Source of the DNA: Lamellibrachia satsuma
Taxonomy: Eukaryota; Annelida; Polychaeta; Sabellida; Siboglinidae
Reading direction: 5' to 3'
Assembly: GCA_033239005.1 (NCBI GenBank)
Contig: BSQZ01000022.1
Span: forward strand, 2,978,501 to 3,042,500
Length of the DNA stretch: 64,000 nucleotides
In this document: positions 10,489 to 24,056 of the stretch, in pieces
Numbering within the stretch: the stretch's first letter is position 1
How the letters are laid out: each line of letters begins with the position of its first letter
Notes under the pieces: generated by a model
What the model was told of the DNA's origin: nothing
Database searches by the model: none
The model's input: only the letters and a program-made list of their open reading frames with translations
Made by a program: the position numbers and the translations under genes

Positions 10489-10831
10489 AATATTAATCTC
10501 AGTTTTGTAGTGTTCTGCAGTTTATGAGTCTTCAGCTCAATTCATGTATCATACTCTGCGGATTTCAATTCCAATTCAATTACAGTTCAATCTGTTTTGG
10601 TTTTTATCAATTCAATCTTAAGTTCCTAACTCACACAATTTTGTCATCAATTCCTGTTCAATTAAAAATTTACCCCAGGTGTGATTAGTATATATGGAGA
10701 CACTAAAGATCTCAGACACAATCATATGTAGGTGACTCAGACGAACCCAACTGGCAGGTGACTGTTCCAGAAGTAGAGGTGTTGAGAGAACTAATCACTT
10801 GGCATCCAAAGCATGGACAGAGAAGACCAGG

Positions 10832-10993
10832 AAGAACAGACTTAACCTATCCAGAACTAGCTTCTGAATTCTGGATAACAGTTAAGAACAGACTTAACCT
10901 ATCCAGAACTAGATGCTTCTGAATTCTGGATAACAGTTAAGAACAGACTTAACCTATGCAGAACTAGATGCTTCTGAATTCTGGATAACAGTT
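10832..10993 (+). repeat. 55-bp tandem repeat, 3 copies
   Basis: Three units of 52-55 bp; the first lacks the ATG trinucleotide present in the other two after CCAGAACTAG. Confidence 0.9.
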
Positions 10994-12495
10994 CCTGAAC
11001 TTGAAAAAACATCTGCAGCAAAGACATCAATAGAGACGTCATTGTAATTTGTGAATGATATCTATGAGACACATCCATACTAAATGATTATAAGATACAA
11101 GATATCTTGAAAGTTGTGTGTGGTCCATCCAAAGAGTCAGTATCAAAAAGAAATAACTCCAAAATAAATAACATAAATTCTTATCACAATTTGCCAGCGA
11201 GAGTTACCTAATAATTGACACAATTAACAACATCGTTTTGTGTGTAAGTCACTTTTTGTTAAGACAAAATTTTATTTAACTAAGTGGCAAAGATGCGTAT
11301 TGTTATGACAAATAATTTCATGAAAAAATTTTAAAAATCATCATTAAAACATTTCCTTAATAGAATTGAATTTTTCAGAGAGAAAATTTAAACAAACATT
11401 TAGTTACATTTAACAAGATAAATGCCTTCCAAAAAATAAAAATGCATTAACAGAGAAGGTCAGTGGCACTTCTGCAGTAAACAAAATGAATAAACCACAG
11501 ACACTTGACCTATGGAGTGATGTGACGACATGCTTCACTGAGCAGCTAGGTGGCCAGTGATGCAGTTGTATGCTGTTAGTGCAACCTGACACTTTATCTG
11601 ATACTAATCCAGACAGAACCAGTTGGCAAGGCCAAATAAAATACATGTTGGCCTCTGTTACCCCAGCTACAATAGCAGAAAAGTCATTGCAGGACCAAGT
11701 GTTTATTCCATACTTTTATTCAGTATTAGTTAATTATATGGTATGCGTATTGCTGAATTTGGATAGTTTGTACACGACTAATACAAATGTAATAGGCTTG
11801 GTGATGTTTGTATATAATTTTTTTTTATTTTATAATTACAATTAGCATAACTTCAAACCCAAATCAATCAGAATTATTATAACTACAGCATTCTGCCTAT
11901 GATCAACTATAACGACATAGTTGACATTTTCAAAGATATTTCCAAAACAATTTCCTAAGAAATGATGAAAGGCTAGAAGTATTCGCACTTTTCTGAGAAA
12001 TCAAACTTTTGGTGGACAGATTTTTTCATGGTTGAGAGACGGCGACAAGGTGACTTCACCTCTAGCAGTGAAACAAGTACTTGAAAGAGTGTCGCTTTAC
12101 AGAGGGGCTGTGTTTCTTACATCTTTAAGGGGCTGTGTTTCTTGGCACACTGCAGCTCTGCACTCAGACAACGCTACCTGGTTCAGGATTGTTAAGTACA
12201 ATGAGTAATAACAAGTCATAACTAGGTCACCCTTGAGACCAGTGAAATGTTTACAAAGAACCTTTGACGACAAGCACGTGCTGGCATTGTTAAGTAGAAG
12301 TAGTGGTTTGTTTACCCTCCTTGTTGCTGTTAGATCTTATACGATGGAGGCATACCTAATATTGCAGGGAAATTAAAAAGAGCTGTAACTAACAAGCCTT
12401 TCTGAAAGGTTGGCTATCACTGGAAGTCTGAGCATCATTTGGAATGGACAATCAGGTCGGAAAAAAGTCAACAAGTTATAGGCACCTGATTAACT
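10994..12495. other. Non-coding stretch
   Basis: AT-rich, with ORFs under 100 codons and no recognisable domains. I see nothing supportable here. Confidence 0.5.
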
Positions 12496-12838
12496 TGTTT
12501 GTGACAGCCTTTCACACAACAGTATACCAGTTACCAACTGTTTGTGACTGCCTTTCATACAACAGTATACCAGTTACCAACTGTTTGTGACTGCCTTTCA
12601 TACAACAGTATACCAGTTACCAACTGTTTGTGATTGCCTTTCATACAACAGTATACCAGTTACCAACTGTTTGTGACTGCCTTTCATACAACAGTATACC
12701 AGTTACCAACTGTTTGTGACTGCCTTTCACACAACAGTATACCAGTTACCAACTGTTTGTGACTGCCTTTCATACAACAGTATACCAGTTACCAACTGTT
12801 TGTGACTGCCTTTCACACAACAGTATACCAGTTACCAA
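12496..12838 (+). repeat. 43-bp minisatellite, 8 copies
   Basis: Eight head-to-tail units with a TTTGTGACTGCCTTTCA core; variants are single substitutions (CATAC/CACAC, GACTG/GACAG). There are no spacers, so it is not a CRISPR-like array. Confidence 0.95.
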
Positions 12839-13018
12839 TTGGTCATACTGGATTGCTTCACTAAATTTCTGTTTTGCCCAGCATTTTTTTCCACTGTGAT
12901 AGATCATATATCACGGTAGATCATGTATCACAGAAGATCGTGTGTTGTGGCATTATACTTGCAGTGGCACACAATGTAAATCATACTGTTTCAGTGTTGG
13001 TTCCTGTGATATAAAACA

Positions 13019-13055
13019 GGAGAATCTGGCACTAAGAGTTAGTGCCAGATTCTCC
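13019..13055. repeat. Perfect 17-bp stem, 3-nt loop inverted repeat
   Basis: Positions 13019-13035 are the exact reverse complement of 13039-13055, separated by GAG. It lies just left of a 36-bp block (13078-13113) shared with 19796-19831, so it may belong to a degraded transposon. Confidence 0.9.
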
Positions 13056-13077
13056 AGGTTTACATCTGTGAGCGACA

Positions 13078-13113
13078 TAACGAGGTACAGAAACATGGCA
13101 TATTACTGCAGAA
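13078..13113 (+). repeat. 36-bp block identical to 19796-19831
   Basis: An exact 36-bp match to the retroelement ORF1-like stretch further right, ending GGCATATTACTGCAGAA. It is probably a small fragment of the same repeat family. Confidence 0.8.
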
Positions 13114-13567
13114 TGCATATTATGTGGGTGATGTTACCCCTGGGTGAAGCATCAGCTCATATACCCTAGGATGTATCCAGAAAGGCCTTACAGTTAAATT
13201 GGTTTCCTGTTAAATCTAACTGGAGTGTTTGTAGCCTACTATGGGTTGAAGCCATTCCCTGGTGTTAAACTGTATGTGGAATGCTTGTTTAATTATTGTA
13301 CTGGAGAAGCCCGTTGCATCTAGAGTTAATAGTTTACACAGTTTGCATGCAAGTGGAGCAGATAACAAATAAGGTTATAGTATGGCAAATACGAGATAGA
13401 AATCATTTATATTGTATTTGGGAAGGTTCCTTAGCCTAAAGTACATCCACCAGCTAAAGGACCTTTTGGGAAGGTTCTTTAGTCTGTAGACTACACAAGG
13501 CGATTTAGCCACTTCCAGTTAAATAATACAATTGTGCAAAAAATTGTTGTAATTATTAATGCACGGG

Positions 13568-13748
<181 letters not shown>

Positions 13749-14199
13749 TCTGTTAACTTGAATTGGAGACTGAGTAATCCATGTGTTTGTGTTAAGTCAT
13801 GTTTACACAAGATGGTGCATCCTTAGACTGTAAGTGACAAGTTTACACCCTTTGATGGATATGTCAATACCCCTATTACTAATCATGTGTATTAGTGTGT
13901 TCCTACATGTACCATTGACGACTCAGCTGTGTTAACCAGAACTAAACATGAAGTTATAAAGCCACCACCACTGTCTATGCCCTTCTAGAGACTCTCCCTA
14001 TAAGATTTAAAAAGATTGATTTAATAAGATTGACATCTATAACTTCAAGAATCCCCAGACAATGTCAATAAGGATTTGAAAAGAATAGATTCAAAATGTT
14101 TATTTGAAATATAAACACAAATATAAACATTTGCAGCTCAAGTCAAACTTGCATTGTTACAAAGACTGAGAGCTTGTCCTCTGGTCTGGAAATAACCCT

Positions 14200-14900
14200 C
14201 CACCTGGGGCCTAGGAGTAACCCTCCAACCCGTGGCCTATGAGTGGCCTTCCCATCCAGGGCCTAGGAGTAACCCTCCAACCTGTGGCCTATGAGTGGCC
14301 TTCCTATCCAGGGCCTAGGAGTAACCCTCCAACCCGTGGCCTATGAGTGGCCTTCCCATCCAGGGCCTAGGAGTAACCCTCCAACCCGTGGCCTATGAGT
14401 GGCCTTCCCATCCAGGGCCTAGGAGTAACCCTCCAACCCGTGGCCTATGAGTGGCCTTCCTATCCAGGGCCTAGGAGTAACCCTCCAACCCGTGGCTTAT
14501 GAGTGGCCTTCCCATCCAGGGCCTAGGAGTAACCCTCCAACCCGTGGCCTGAGTGGCCTTCCCATCCAGGGCCTAGGAGTTAACCTCCAGCCATGCCTTA
14601 GGAGTGGTCCTTCAGCTCAGGGCCTATGAGTGACCTTCCAGCCTAAGGCCTAGGAGTGACCCTTCAGCCTAAGGCCTAGGAGTGACCCTCCAGCCTAAGG
14701 CCTATGAATGACCCTCCAGTCCAGGGCCTAGGAGTAGCCCTCCAGCATGGGGCTTAGGAGTGGCCCTCTAGACCAGGGCCTGGGAGTGGCTTTGCAACCC
14801 TGGGCCTAGGAGTGGCACTCCAGACAGGGCCTTGAAATGGCACCCCAATCCTATAGGAGTGGCCCTCTAATTCAGGGCCTGGGAGTGGTTGTAGATAATA
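14200..14900 (+). repeat. Minisatellite, about 25/51-bp units, decaying to the right
   Basis: The left part (14200-14580) has regular units of about 51 bp made of two related halves centred on GGCCTAGGAGT and GGCCTATGAGT. The right part (14580-14900) holds progressively diverged single half-units. Confidence 0.9.
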
Positions 14901-16088
14901 TTTGACTTGGCAGATATGTTGAAGAAATAGTTGTGTAACTTGTGTTGCAAATCATTTGATATACTACACATTAAACATGTCACTCAGAATAAAAATGATG
15001 AAACACATTTGCTTAACTAGTAGTAACAATATAAGCCAGAGAAATGTAATGGTGCATTTTTAACAGAAATTTCTTTCATTAAAATTCAGAAAACATGTTT
15101 TTTTTTATAAATAGTCTCAGCGTAAGATATATGCCGAGCTGAAATTACGTTGATGCCAGATATCAAGTGATCTTTTACTTTTGTAATTAATGGCACTTTT
15201 ATAAACACGCACACAGATGTCCTGTTTTTTTTACGCGACCACGTACTGAGCCTGAGGTGCACGGGCGAGATCATATTTCCGTCGTTAGCGTCTGATGCAA
15301 TCGAAAAGTCAACGTTCCCTACGTATTGAGCTGCGCGTCTATAGGCAGCGTGGTATTATAGTAGGTTACGAGTGACAAGGATTCCTTATCACCGGCGCAT
15401 GTGACACTGTTACTGGTAACAGCTGTTTTGCGACCGACTTGAAACAACGCAGTATAAACAACGTTGCATTCACATAAACATATCCTCTTTCTCCGACGTC
15501 AACAACTCGCCTATAAATGGCTGCGTCTCTGACGCGATAAATCCTAGAAATGTTGACAAGTCGTGATCTGTATAATGTATTGCATTGTGACTTGTCCACA
15601 AGTGAAGGTACCTGCATTGGCCATTGCTACACTTACCACCGTCTGTCGTGCTGTCGTTAGACTTGGAAATGCGTCCCATAGTTGTACCTGTGGATGTGTA
15701 TCAGACGTGTCGCGTGTTGGCTACGCTAGACGTAGTGAACGAGAACGTTGCCCACACGAGCAATAGCCGTGTGTGTGTAAGCGCATACACGGTTACGGCG
15801 CACTGCTTTTATCCGGCTTCGCGGTATCACGTGGTCTCAGTTGACCTGAACTGCCCTAGTCTTTACTTAGCGCGGCTGTGTTTACATCGTTCCGCGAATT
15901 CAGGCCAGACGGTTAGTTGCGGGGGTGGGAGTGGGCGGGCAACTGGGGGAGAGGCCTATAATTTTTCTGTATGTCGTGCTTTGCAAATGTCAACACCGTA
16001 CATAATATACTTATTCCCATTGTGACATTCAACGTTAAAAACACAGACACGTGGTCACGCAGTGCCATTGTAATAAATTTGTGTAAAA
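14901..16088. other. Non-coding stretch with a CpG-richer segment
   Basis: Positions 15230-15960 are richer in CpG and G+C than their surroundings. Short overlapping ORFs occur on both strands, none with a recognisable domain or a convincing splice frame. A promoter or 5' exon is possible but unproven. Confidence 0.4.
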
Positions 16089-16090
16089 TT

Positions 16091-16320
<230 letters not shown>

Positions 16321-16849
16321 CATCTTTCAAATTCATTACACATAACTGAGAAGAAGAGGACATCTACATGTCCAGTATGTCCAATATATGAAGAGAAGGG
16401 CGCTACAATATTAAGGAATTCACACGTGAATGTTTAAAGTGTGACATCGTCTTTGGCGTTAGGAGCACGGCCTTGGTCAATTCCCTCGACCTTGCGGAGA
16501 GAGATCGAGGTCCTCTAAAGCATCTCCACCACTTGAGGGTGGGTCCCTTATCTAAAAAAAACGCGCTTCTGTGTGTCTCGTTTAAGGTCAACAGCCCATG
16601 CTAGGCTAATCACCTGTGACCGGTCGACTGGGAACCTACGCGAATACATGTATTTCACGTAGTTCACCAGCGAATCTTCCTCATTCTTGGATAAGGCCGT
16701 GGGTTGACCTACTATTGGATCATTGGCAACTTTCCCACGACAGTGTCATCCTCGGTATGTTGTACTTCTTCACTAATACTCCATTTATTTCCTTTTTATT
16801 GATGCTTACTTTGATTGTTGTATTTCTTTGTTTGTAGTTACCAAGTAGG
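16321..16849. other. Non-coding stretch
   Basis: No recognisable coding signal or RNA gene. The right end joins the L2-like relic. Confidence 0.4.
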
Positions 16850-17800
16850 ATGAAATTTGTCTTGGACAAATTTATTCAAAGCTTGTTAACCGCAAACCGT
16901 GTTGACAACTTGTACAGTTCTTTGTTAACATCTTTGCTCAATTGCACTTCATCATGCCCCGAGCAGAAAATATTAGTATCATCGGCAAACAATAAACATT
17001 TTAGTACTTTGATAATATTACATACATCATTTACATACAATAGAATAGAATAGAACCCTGAGGCACCCAACATAACACATGCAATTAGTCTGAGTCACAG
17101 TCATCGACAGTAGCTGTTGCCTATTTAATAAGTAACTGGCTAGCCATTTATTAGCAACACTTCTAACCCCACAATGTGCCAGTTTTTTAGAAGTAAGTTA
17201 TGGTTAATTGTGTCAAAAGCTTTTTAAGGTCAATAAACACACAAATAGTGACCTTTTTGCCATCTAATGCAGATGTTATTTCTTCAGTAAGCTCCATAAG
17301 TGCAAGTGATGTGGACATATTTGTCCTGAATCCACACTGACTATTTATTACGATGTTATTCTTACTAATGAAATAATTTAATCTTGTACAAAACAATTTC
17401 ACTAGAATTTTAGACAATTGTGGTAGTAGAGAGACTGGTCTGTAATTGGTGAATTAATGTTTCTCTTTTGTTTTAAATAGTCGAATTACCTTGGCAATTT
17501 TCATCTTATTTGGGAATGTCCCGGATGTAAGCGACCTATTTCATATATAGGTAAGTGGTTTAACTATGTGAGAGATTACATGTCCATATTATCAAATCCA
17601 GTGGATTTTGTTTTTCAAATTTCCCCCCATGTTGATAATATCAGTTTCTCAATCTGTTTTTTTTTACAGTTAAAACAGATTGAGAATTACACTTTCCCAA
17701 GAAGTTCTCAACATCTAAATTTTCAGTTGGAGGCTTGATCCCTTTTGCCAGATTTTGTCCTATATTAAAAAACAGTAATTAAAGCCAGTTGCTATATCCT
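16850..17800 (-). pseudogene. L2-like LINE reverse transcriptase relic
   Basis: Read right to left on the minus strand: about 17560-17480 gives NKMKIAKVIRLFKT; 17450-17410 gives TNYRPVSLLPQLSKIL; 17340-17220 gives SQCGFRTNMSTSLALMEL and VTICVFIDLKK, which is motif A with a shift right after it; 17070-16880 gives LLYVNDVCNII and CLLFADDTNIFCSG, motif C. The spacing is right for one RT domain, with a few shifts. The closest relative in this window is the plus-strand element at 33240-36142. It is 5'-truncated and inactive. Confidence 0.85.
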
Positions 17801-17961
17801 TCTTATTTTTTATAATTGAACCATTAATAAGAAACTGAAGGACAACATTTTGGTTGATATCCTTTTTTGGTAACAGTATCCTTTGATATTATTTTTCTTT
17901 CATCAGCTGTTCTCCTGACCCAATGCTTTAGTACCAGGTGCACGTATTATGTTTTACGCAC

Positions 17962-18011
17962 ACAAACAAACAAACAAACAAACAAACAAACAAACAAACA
18001 AACAAACAAAC
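17962..18011 (+). repeat. (ACAA)n microsatellite
   Basis: About 12 tetramer units. Confidence 0.95.
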
Positions 18012-18254
18012 ACACGCACAGTGACTTAGCCGGGAATGGGCTCGCGTGGGGTCTCTTTCCTCACACATGTGGGGAAATATACGCTAGGCCAATTTTTATA
18101 CTAATTATAGTCCATCTGTTTCTATGTGATATTTCTGGGGCTTTTCGCATCCTAAATGTACTAAATATTCCCAATTTAATGTGTGCACTTTTTTATTAAT
18201 CGCTGCATACACCTTTTTATGGTTGGCCTAGCTTATGGCGAAGTTAGGAAACCC

Positions 18255-18709
18255 ATGACGGAATTAGGGGCATATTGTAAAAACGGGTGATTCAATTTAG
18301 TCAAACGGTGCTTATTAGGCGTCCATATTCCGTCATATTTGTATATGGCATTATTCCTAGTTATAATGAATGATCCACACATTATTCCTAGTTATAATGA
18401 ATGATCCACACATTATTCCTAGTTATAATGAATGATCCACACATTATTCCTAGTTATAATGAATGATCCACACATTATTCCTAGTTATAATGAATGATCC
18501 ACACATTATTCCTAGTTATAATGAATGATCCACACATTATTCCTAGTTATAATGAATGATTCACACATTATTCCTAGTTATAATGAATGACCCACACATT
18601 ATTCCTAGTTATAATGAATGATCCACACATTATTCCTAGTTATAATGAATGATCCACACATTTCCATACGTATGAAACCCATATTCCGTCGTAGCCCTAA
18701 TCCCGTCAT
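18255..18709. mobile_element. Possible small non-autonomous element enclosing a minisatellite
   Basis: ATGACGGAATTAGGG at 18255-18269 pairs with CCCTAATCCCGTCAT at 18695-18709 (14 of 15), and the related motif CCATATTCCGTC occurs inside both ends (near 18322 and 18680). The interior is mostly the 31-bp minisatellite. No clear target duplication was found, so this remains tentative. Confidence 0.4.
18352..18662 (+). repeat. 31-bp minisatellite, 10 copies
   Basis: Ten nearly identical units (core CCTAGTTATAATGAATGA), with single-base variants in units 7 and 8. Confidence 0.97.
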
Positions 18710-19211
18710 ACTGATTGAATGCTCCACTAATGCGGGAACCTCGCTAGCAGCCGACAGCTCATCAGATGCTGCATATTCTGCTAAATGTTTTCTATTGTTT
18801 TGTGTGGTTTTCTATTACAATGGGTGCCATTTAATTAAGAATATTACAATCCAAAGTTAAACACACCGAAAGGTGACTTATTTTATCTTGTAAACATGTA
18901 GAATAAGGGGCACCACCAGCATAAGGGGCGCCACCAGGGGGCGCCACCAGCATACAGAAAACCACACTACGATTGTTATGCTAGTATATCTGTATTTTTA
19001 ACTGGTTTGATCATAGTATGTGGTTTGAGGTTTGTCATAATGTAGTGTAACATACTTGTCCACCTTAAAGTCACCAGTGGTTGTGACAGTGTTGCTGTTG
19101 TGTTGAGTTATTGCGTTATATATTGCTGTGTGTGCTGTGTAGAATTAGTGAAGGCTAGGTCAGTGTTGTGGTCCACTGACCACACCCTTGGCTGGGCAGG
19201 TGATGCAATAA
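18663..19211. other. Non-coding stretch
   Basis: Contains short GGCGCCACCAG duplications near 18905-18955. No gene seen. Confidence 0.4.
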
Positions 19212-20250
19212 TTGTCTTCGTACACTTTGATGGAGCCTTATTACAACATGAAGTGTGATCAAGCAACAGACACAGAGAAGGCAATGCAAGAAGGCGCCCG
19301 CAAAATCTGCCAGGAGTGTGTTGATGCAGCAGCATCTGTAAATGTGGAAGAAAATACAGACAATGTAAATGTGCAAAAGAAACTTAGGGTAAATGAGTTA
19401 TTGGCATACACGTATAGACATCAGTCATCAAAGCTGAACATTTAAATGGCCTGTATGAAATTTTATGCAGATCAAGATGTATATAATTGATGCTAAACAG
19501 GTGCTTTATGATGAGTAGTCATGAGCTGGGTGATCCCCAGAACAGACAGGAGTCAAACAATAGAAGCAAGGCAGATAAATCGGTAGAAGATATTTACGTT
19601 GCATTCCAAAAATTAGATGAAATGAAAGTTGAACCGTGTTTTGCTGCCGATGACATTAAGGGATTAGCTAACTTTGCCCCAGAGGAAATGGATCTGACTT
19701 AGAAAGGCTGGTAAGATTAGAAAACGAAATGAACAGTGTTGAGGGAAATGCAGAGCAGAGCAAACGGACACTAGAAAAAGACTAGATGATGTACTTAACG
19801 AGGTACAGAAACATGGCATATTACTGCAGAAGCAAGAAGGGCAGAAACATATGCAGATGCTGTCCAGTTGAACAGAGATAATAATAATCTGACTGTCAGA
19901 GCCAGACTATCTATGGCATGTCCTGTCCAACATGCCCCAGGGGATGTACGGTCTCTTAGAAGTACCTGTCGGGCTACCGGTACAACAAATGCAACGACCA
20001 CTCAGAAAGTGGCATACCCCGTACAACAGGCCCCGCCTAAACATGTGTCCTATTATGGGAACAGTGGACAGAATTGGACAGTGATAGAAAAGGAAAAGAG
20101 AAACATTGCGTTTGGCACTGGTTGTGGCAGTGATCGTGTATATGGGGAACGACCTCCTAGTGGAAATCTAATAATAGAAAGGGTGCCAAAGGTAACATTT
20201 CTATATACGTGTGTATCTCTTAAATACGCCTTCCTGCATCACGCATTGTG
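19212..20250 (+). pseudogene. Degenerate retroelement ORF1-like stretch
   Basis: A chain of plus-strand frames broken by stops and shifts: 19212-19445 (Lys/Glu/Asn-rich with a Cys pair), 19487-19702 (KSVEDIYVAFQKLDE...FAPEEMDL), then across a stop LERLVRLENEMNSVEGN..., DVLNEVQKHGILLQKQEG, and 19868-20250, which begins at a piece next to YADAVQL. The arrangement of a helical D-I-Y block, a short coiled coil and an S/T/P-rich tail resembles gag-like ORF1 proteins of invertebrate LINEs. This is a resemblance only; no nucleic-acid-binding knuckle is visible. A 36-bp piece recurs at 13078. Confidence 0.4.
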
Positions 20251-20435
20251 TGTAATATGAAATACTCTGTATAAAAAAATTGTAATGTGTCATAATCGTA
20301 CCTGTCAATTCTCACGTATAAGACGTGATACTCACGATTTTGCAATAAATGTCACGATCTGACGATAAAGGTCTGAAATCTCACGCATATTTTCATAATC
20401 TTTAGAAATGAAAATAATCGCGAAATTGAGAAACA

Positions 20436-20441
<6 letters not shown>
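20197..20441 (-). repeat. Interspersed repeat joined to a (GT)n tract, copy 1
   Basis: About 245 bp here is closely related, in inverted orientation, to 31583-31825. In both copies the same end (ATTTTCATAATCTTTA.AAATGAAAATAAT, then an AGAATSTGTGTG join) runs straight into a long GT/CA microsatellite. Both copies keep a short open frame on one strand (YENMREISDL...TFIA.S, stop). Confidence 0.75.
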
Positions 20442-20768
<327 letters not shown>

Positions 20769-21304
20769 GCAGTACACAGAGCAGTGGTGAAACTGATGTG
20801 AATCCAAATAAAAATGAAACATTAACATAATGGACAATAATAAGAAACTCAAGTTTGGCTCTTACAACTGTAAGCATTTTGGTGTTGTATGTTATTATGC
20901 AAACCTTGCTGGGGCGTGTGGTTTTTTTGTTGATACAAGAACATTGTATGTGTAAAAAACAATTTGTATAAATATTGAACTCATTTAACCCAGACAGTGT
21001 GTGGGTAGTATCCAGCTCAATGGATGAGAGTGTGCCATTGATAGACAGCTGTTCAATCATTTGGTCATCCAATTTTAGCTGTAAAGTGGATGCAATAGAG
21101 TGTATATCTAAGAAACTGTGTGCAATGAAAGTGACAGTAGATAGTACAGGGTCCGTACACCATGACAGAAACCAAATTCAAGGCTATTTCAAGGCTAAGG
21201 AAAGAAAACTTCAAGGCCATTTAAGGTAAAAAAAAATTAATACTGCAAACTGCACTCTGGAAACGGACAACGTACAGTTTAACATCTGTCACCAGTTACA
21301 GTAA

Positions 21305-23386
21305 TCACTGCAGGTCTTTCAGTGCTTGCGATTTGTTTGTCGCACTCTTTCGCATGGCATTGGATTTTGACAGGAATGTCAAGTCTCCTGTCAACTCAGC
21401 ACTGGTTGCCAGTTCATCAGCTGACTTCAGCAGTGCTGCTATGTCCTGGTTGAGCCGCATCTTCTTGGCCTCCATTTTCTCTGCTTCCTCACACTCATGC
21501 TTTCGCTTCGAGTTGAAGTTTTGCTCAATGTTCTGTTTCAGAACTTTCTCCTTCTCAGCCTCCAAGTACGCCATGTACCTTTGTCGTGTTCCCTGTGCAT
21601 AGGAAAGCATTGATTTGGTTACTGGCATTTGGCACACACCACCAGCTGTTGTGATTGCGTCGTGCACAACGCGCTCTGCGACAAGGGATTCCTCCTTCAG
21701 GTTCTCAACAGCCACGTGACTGTTGATTGAGAAACCACGCTCGACGGTGGCTTGCCCATGAGAGAGGATGAGCAGTTTCTTTGTCACCATCCACAGCTTC
21801 TCATACTGTGTGCATTTGAGGTAGACTGCAAGGTATGTATCCAGTCTCTCATTGTTTGGGTTGAAATCCTTGAATGTGGTGGAGTTGGCAGGAACAACCT
21901 CATTCACAAAGGCTCTGAACTGCTGCTGGATGGCATCGCAATCCGCATCTCGGACTTGGTGCAGATCCGACAACTTGTGCAACACTCTGCCAAACTTTGC
22001 AATGCAGTCGTCCTTCCTGCCAGCCATCAACCGAGGGTCGAGACAAGTTTCTCGTCATGGTGTATGTGATTGGGCATTTCTCTAGGAGTTTCTGTGTGGC
22101 ACAGACAAACCCTTTCTTGCACTCCATTCTAAATGCCATTCTCTCTCTTTCACTGAGCTTCTGCTTGACCGATGTGACAGCTGCCAACTCCTTCAGCTTC
22201 TTCGCTGCGCAGAATCCAGGGTCAATTTGGGAGAGAGGCAAATGTGAATCAATATCATCAATGTTGAGCTTTGCCAGCTGTGCTGTAGAGGTGGCCTCGT
22301 CTAAGACTGACTGCTTCATGAACCGCTGGCATAATCCTCGTACAATCATGTCAAGGTCACCACAAAGGAAGGGGACCATTGGCTTGTCCGTCTGGTATCT
22401 GACCAGAAACTGGTCAAACTGCCTCGCAACCGACTCGAAAAACATCAGGCGTGCAGGCATCAGTGAGTTAGCACAGCCTGACTTCACGGTCGTGAATGCT
22501 TTTCCACCAGGGACATTGTACTTCTTTGGGTACTTGGTGATGGTATCGACGTACTTTCGTACATGACCAAGTACCAGCAACGCACGGGATGCCACTCGCG
22601 CATTCTCTACCCACCGGTGCATACAGAACTTCATGGGAAACACTGTTGTTCCCGTAATTGCGGTGAAGTCTTCTCGCCTGGCGGGTGTTTCGTGGAAAAT
22701 CCAGTGCAGTGCACAGAGAAATGACTTCAGATCCCATCCAGTTGCTCCGAAACCAGCTCTGAATGCATTGTGGACCACATGCAGGCCACAACTGCCGATG
22801 TCAATCAGTTTCCGTGAGCGGTCATCCTACACCTCAGACATCAGCTTTTGGTAGAAGGACCAATTCACATTTGGCCCATCCATGGACAGCTGGATCATGT
22901 TCGATAGGTTCATTGTACCACACTTCTCAACAAACACATCAACCATGTTTGCAGCTGTTGCATGGCCAAGAAAGGCACTGGTGAAGTATCAGGTATGCAC
23001 TGCGTTTCTACCATCATCAAAGAACCTGATGTGTATGTCCATCTGTTTGTTTTGAGTGAAGCGGTTGAAGCTCTCATCAAAGAGGATGACAAAACTGTCA
23101 AGCAGATGATGTAGGCGCTATTCTTCTCACCACAGCTGGACGACTTTGCGATGGCGCACTCTGGGAATATAAGCTGAAACAGTCTGTCTGTTTCTATGCA
23201 GCTAAAGTATGAGTAGTGAGATGACACGACTTTCACTGCCCACAGCACTTCTGCACGCCAGTGATCGTCGGTTGTCACATGACTTGCGATGGATGCAGTG
23301 TTCACCGATGACTGAAGACGCGCATGTGTTACAGGCATTGACGTGGTTGCACTTTTAGAAGGTGTAGGTTCTACAACACAGTACAA
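21305..23386 (-). pseudogene. hAT transposase catalytic and C-terminal part, disrupted
   Basis: Minus-strand order: 23386-23000 holds the start of the catalytic core with FVILFDESFNRF (first catalytic Asp region) and then RFFDDGRNAVH before a TGA near 22994. 22900-22840 gives LSMDGPNVNWSF (second Asp block), then a TAG near 22829. 22800-22040 has IGSCGLHVVHNAFRAGF and a long helical insertion domain (HETPARREDF...FCMHRWVEN). A frameshift lies near 22028, and 22030-21305 is the C-terminal domain with ATVERGFSINSHV, the hAT dimerisation/catalytic Glu region, ending in a charged coiled coil. Only two stops and one shift over about 700 codons point to a fairly recent loss of activity. Confidence 0.85.
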
Positions 23387-23447
23387 ACACTAGACAAATT
23401 GCTATCTCGTTGAATATAATATTGTACACAGTATATACATGATTATC

Positions 23448-23597
<150 letters not shown>

Positions 23598-24056
23598 GTA
23601 TACACCTATAAATAGTATAATTATGACATGTCCAACAAAATATTATTTCTCAACCTATCCTTTCCGTATTATGTACATGAACCTAACTGATAATTATGTT
23701 TTCTTGTCAATCATGGACACCAGCCGGCGTTGACGCACATTAGCAAACAGCTGGAACTATTCATGTAAAGTATGTATTGGCGCATTCGCTAGGTGGCGCC
23801 ACGTATTCACCTGCGCCATCGACAGAACGTCCGTCAACAACCGCATCGCAGCGAAACATCGCCCATTAACACGGACAGTTACATGCAATTGTCTTTGTTT
23901 ATTAATTAAGATAACTCCGTAATATCATAAAACACAGGTCTTATTATTATCACAAAGTATCATAGATACATACCTGTAGTTTCCTGTGGTCTGGTATTGC
24001 CGAATAATGTCGCTATTGAGGTTCCCGCGCAGCTCATATTTTGTAGTTTCATATTA

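Noticed and set aside
12496..12838. CRISPR-like regular repeat array
   Set aside because: Units are contiguous, with no unique spacers, in a eukaryotic context. The same reasoning applies to the arrays at 18352, 27092, 41277 and 54505.
15366..16025. Overlapping frames in the CpG-richer segment as a gene
   Set aside because: Frames overlap on both strands, with no homology, start context or splice pairing that favours one of them.
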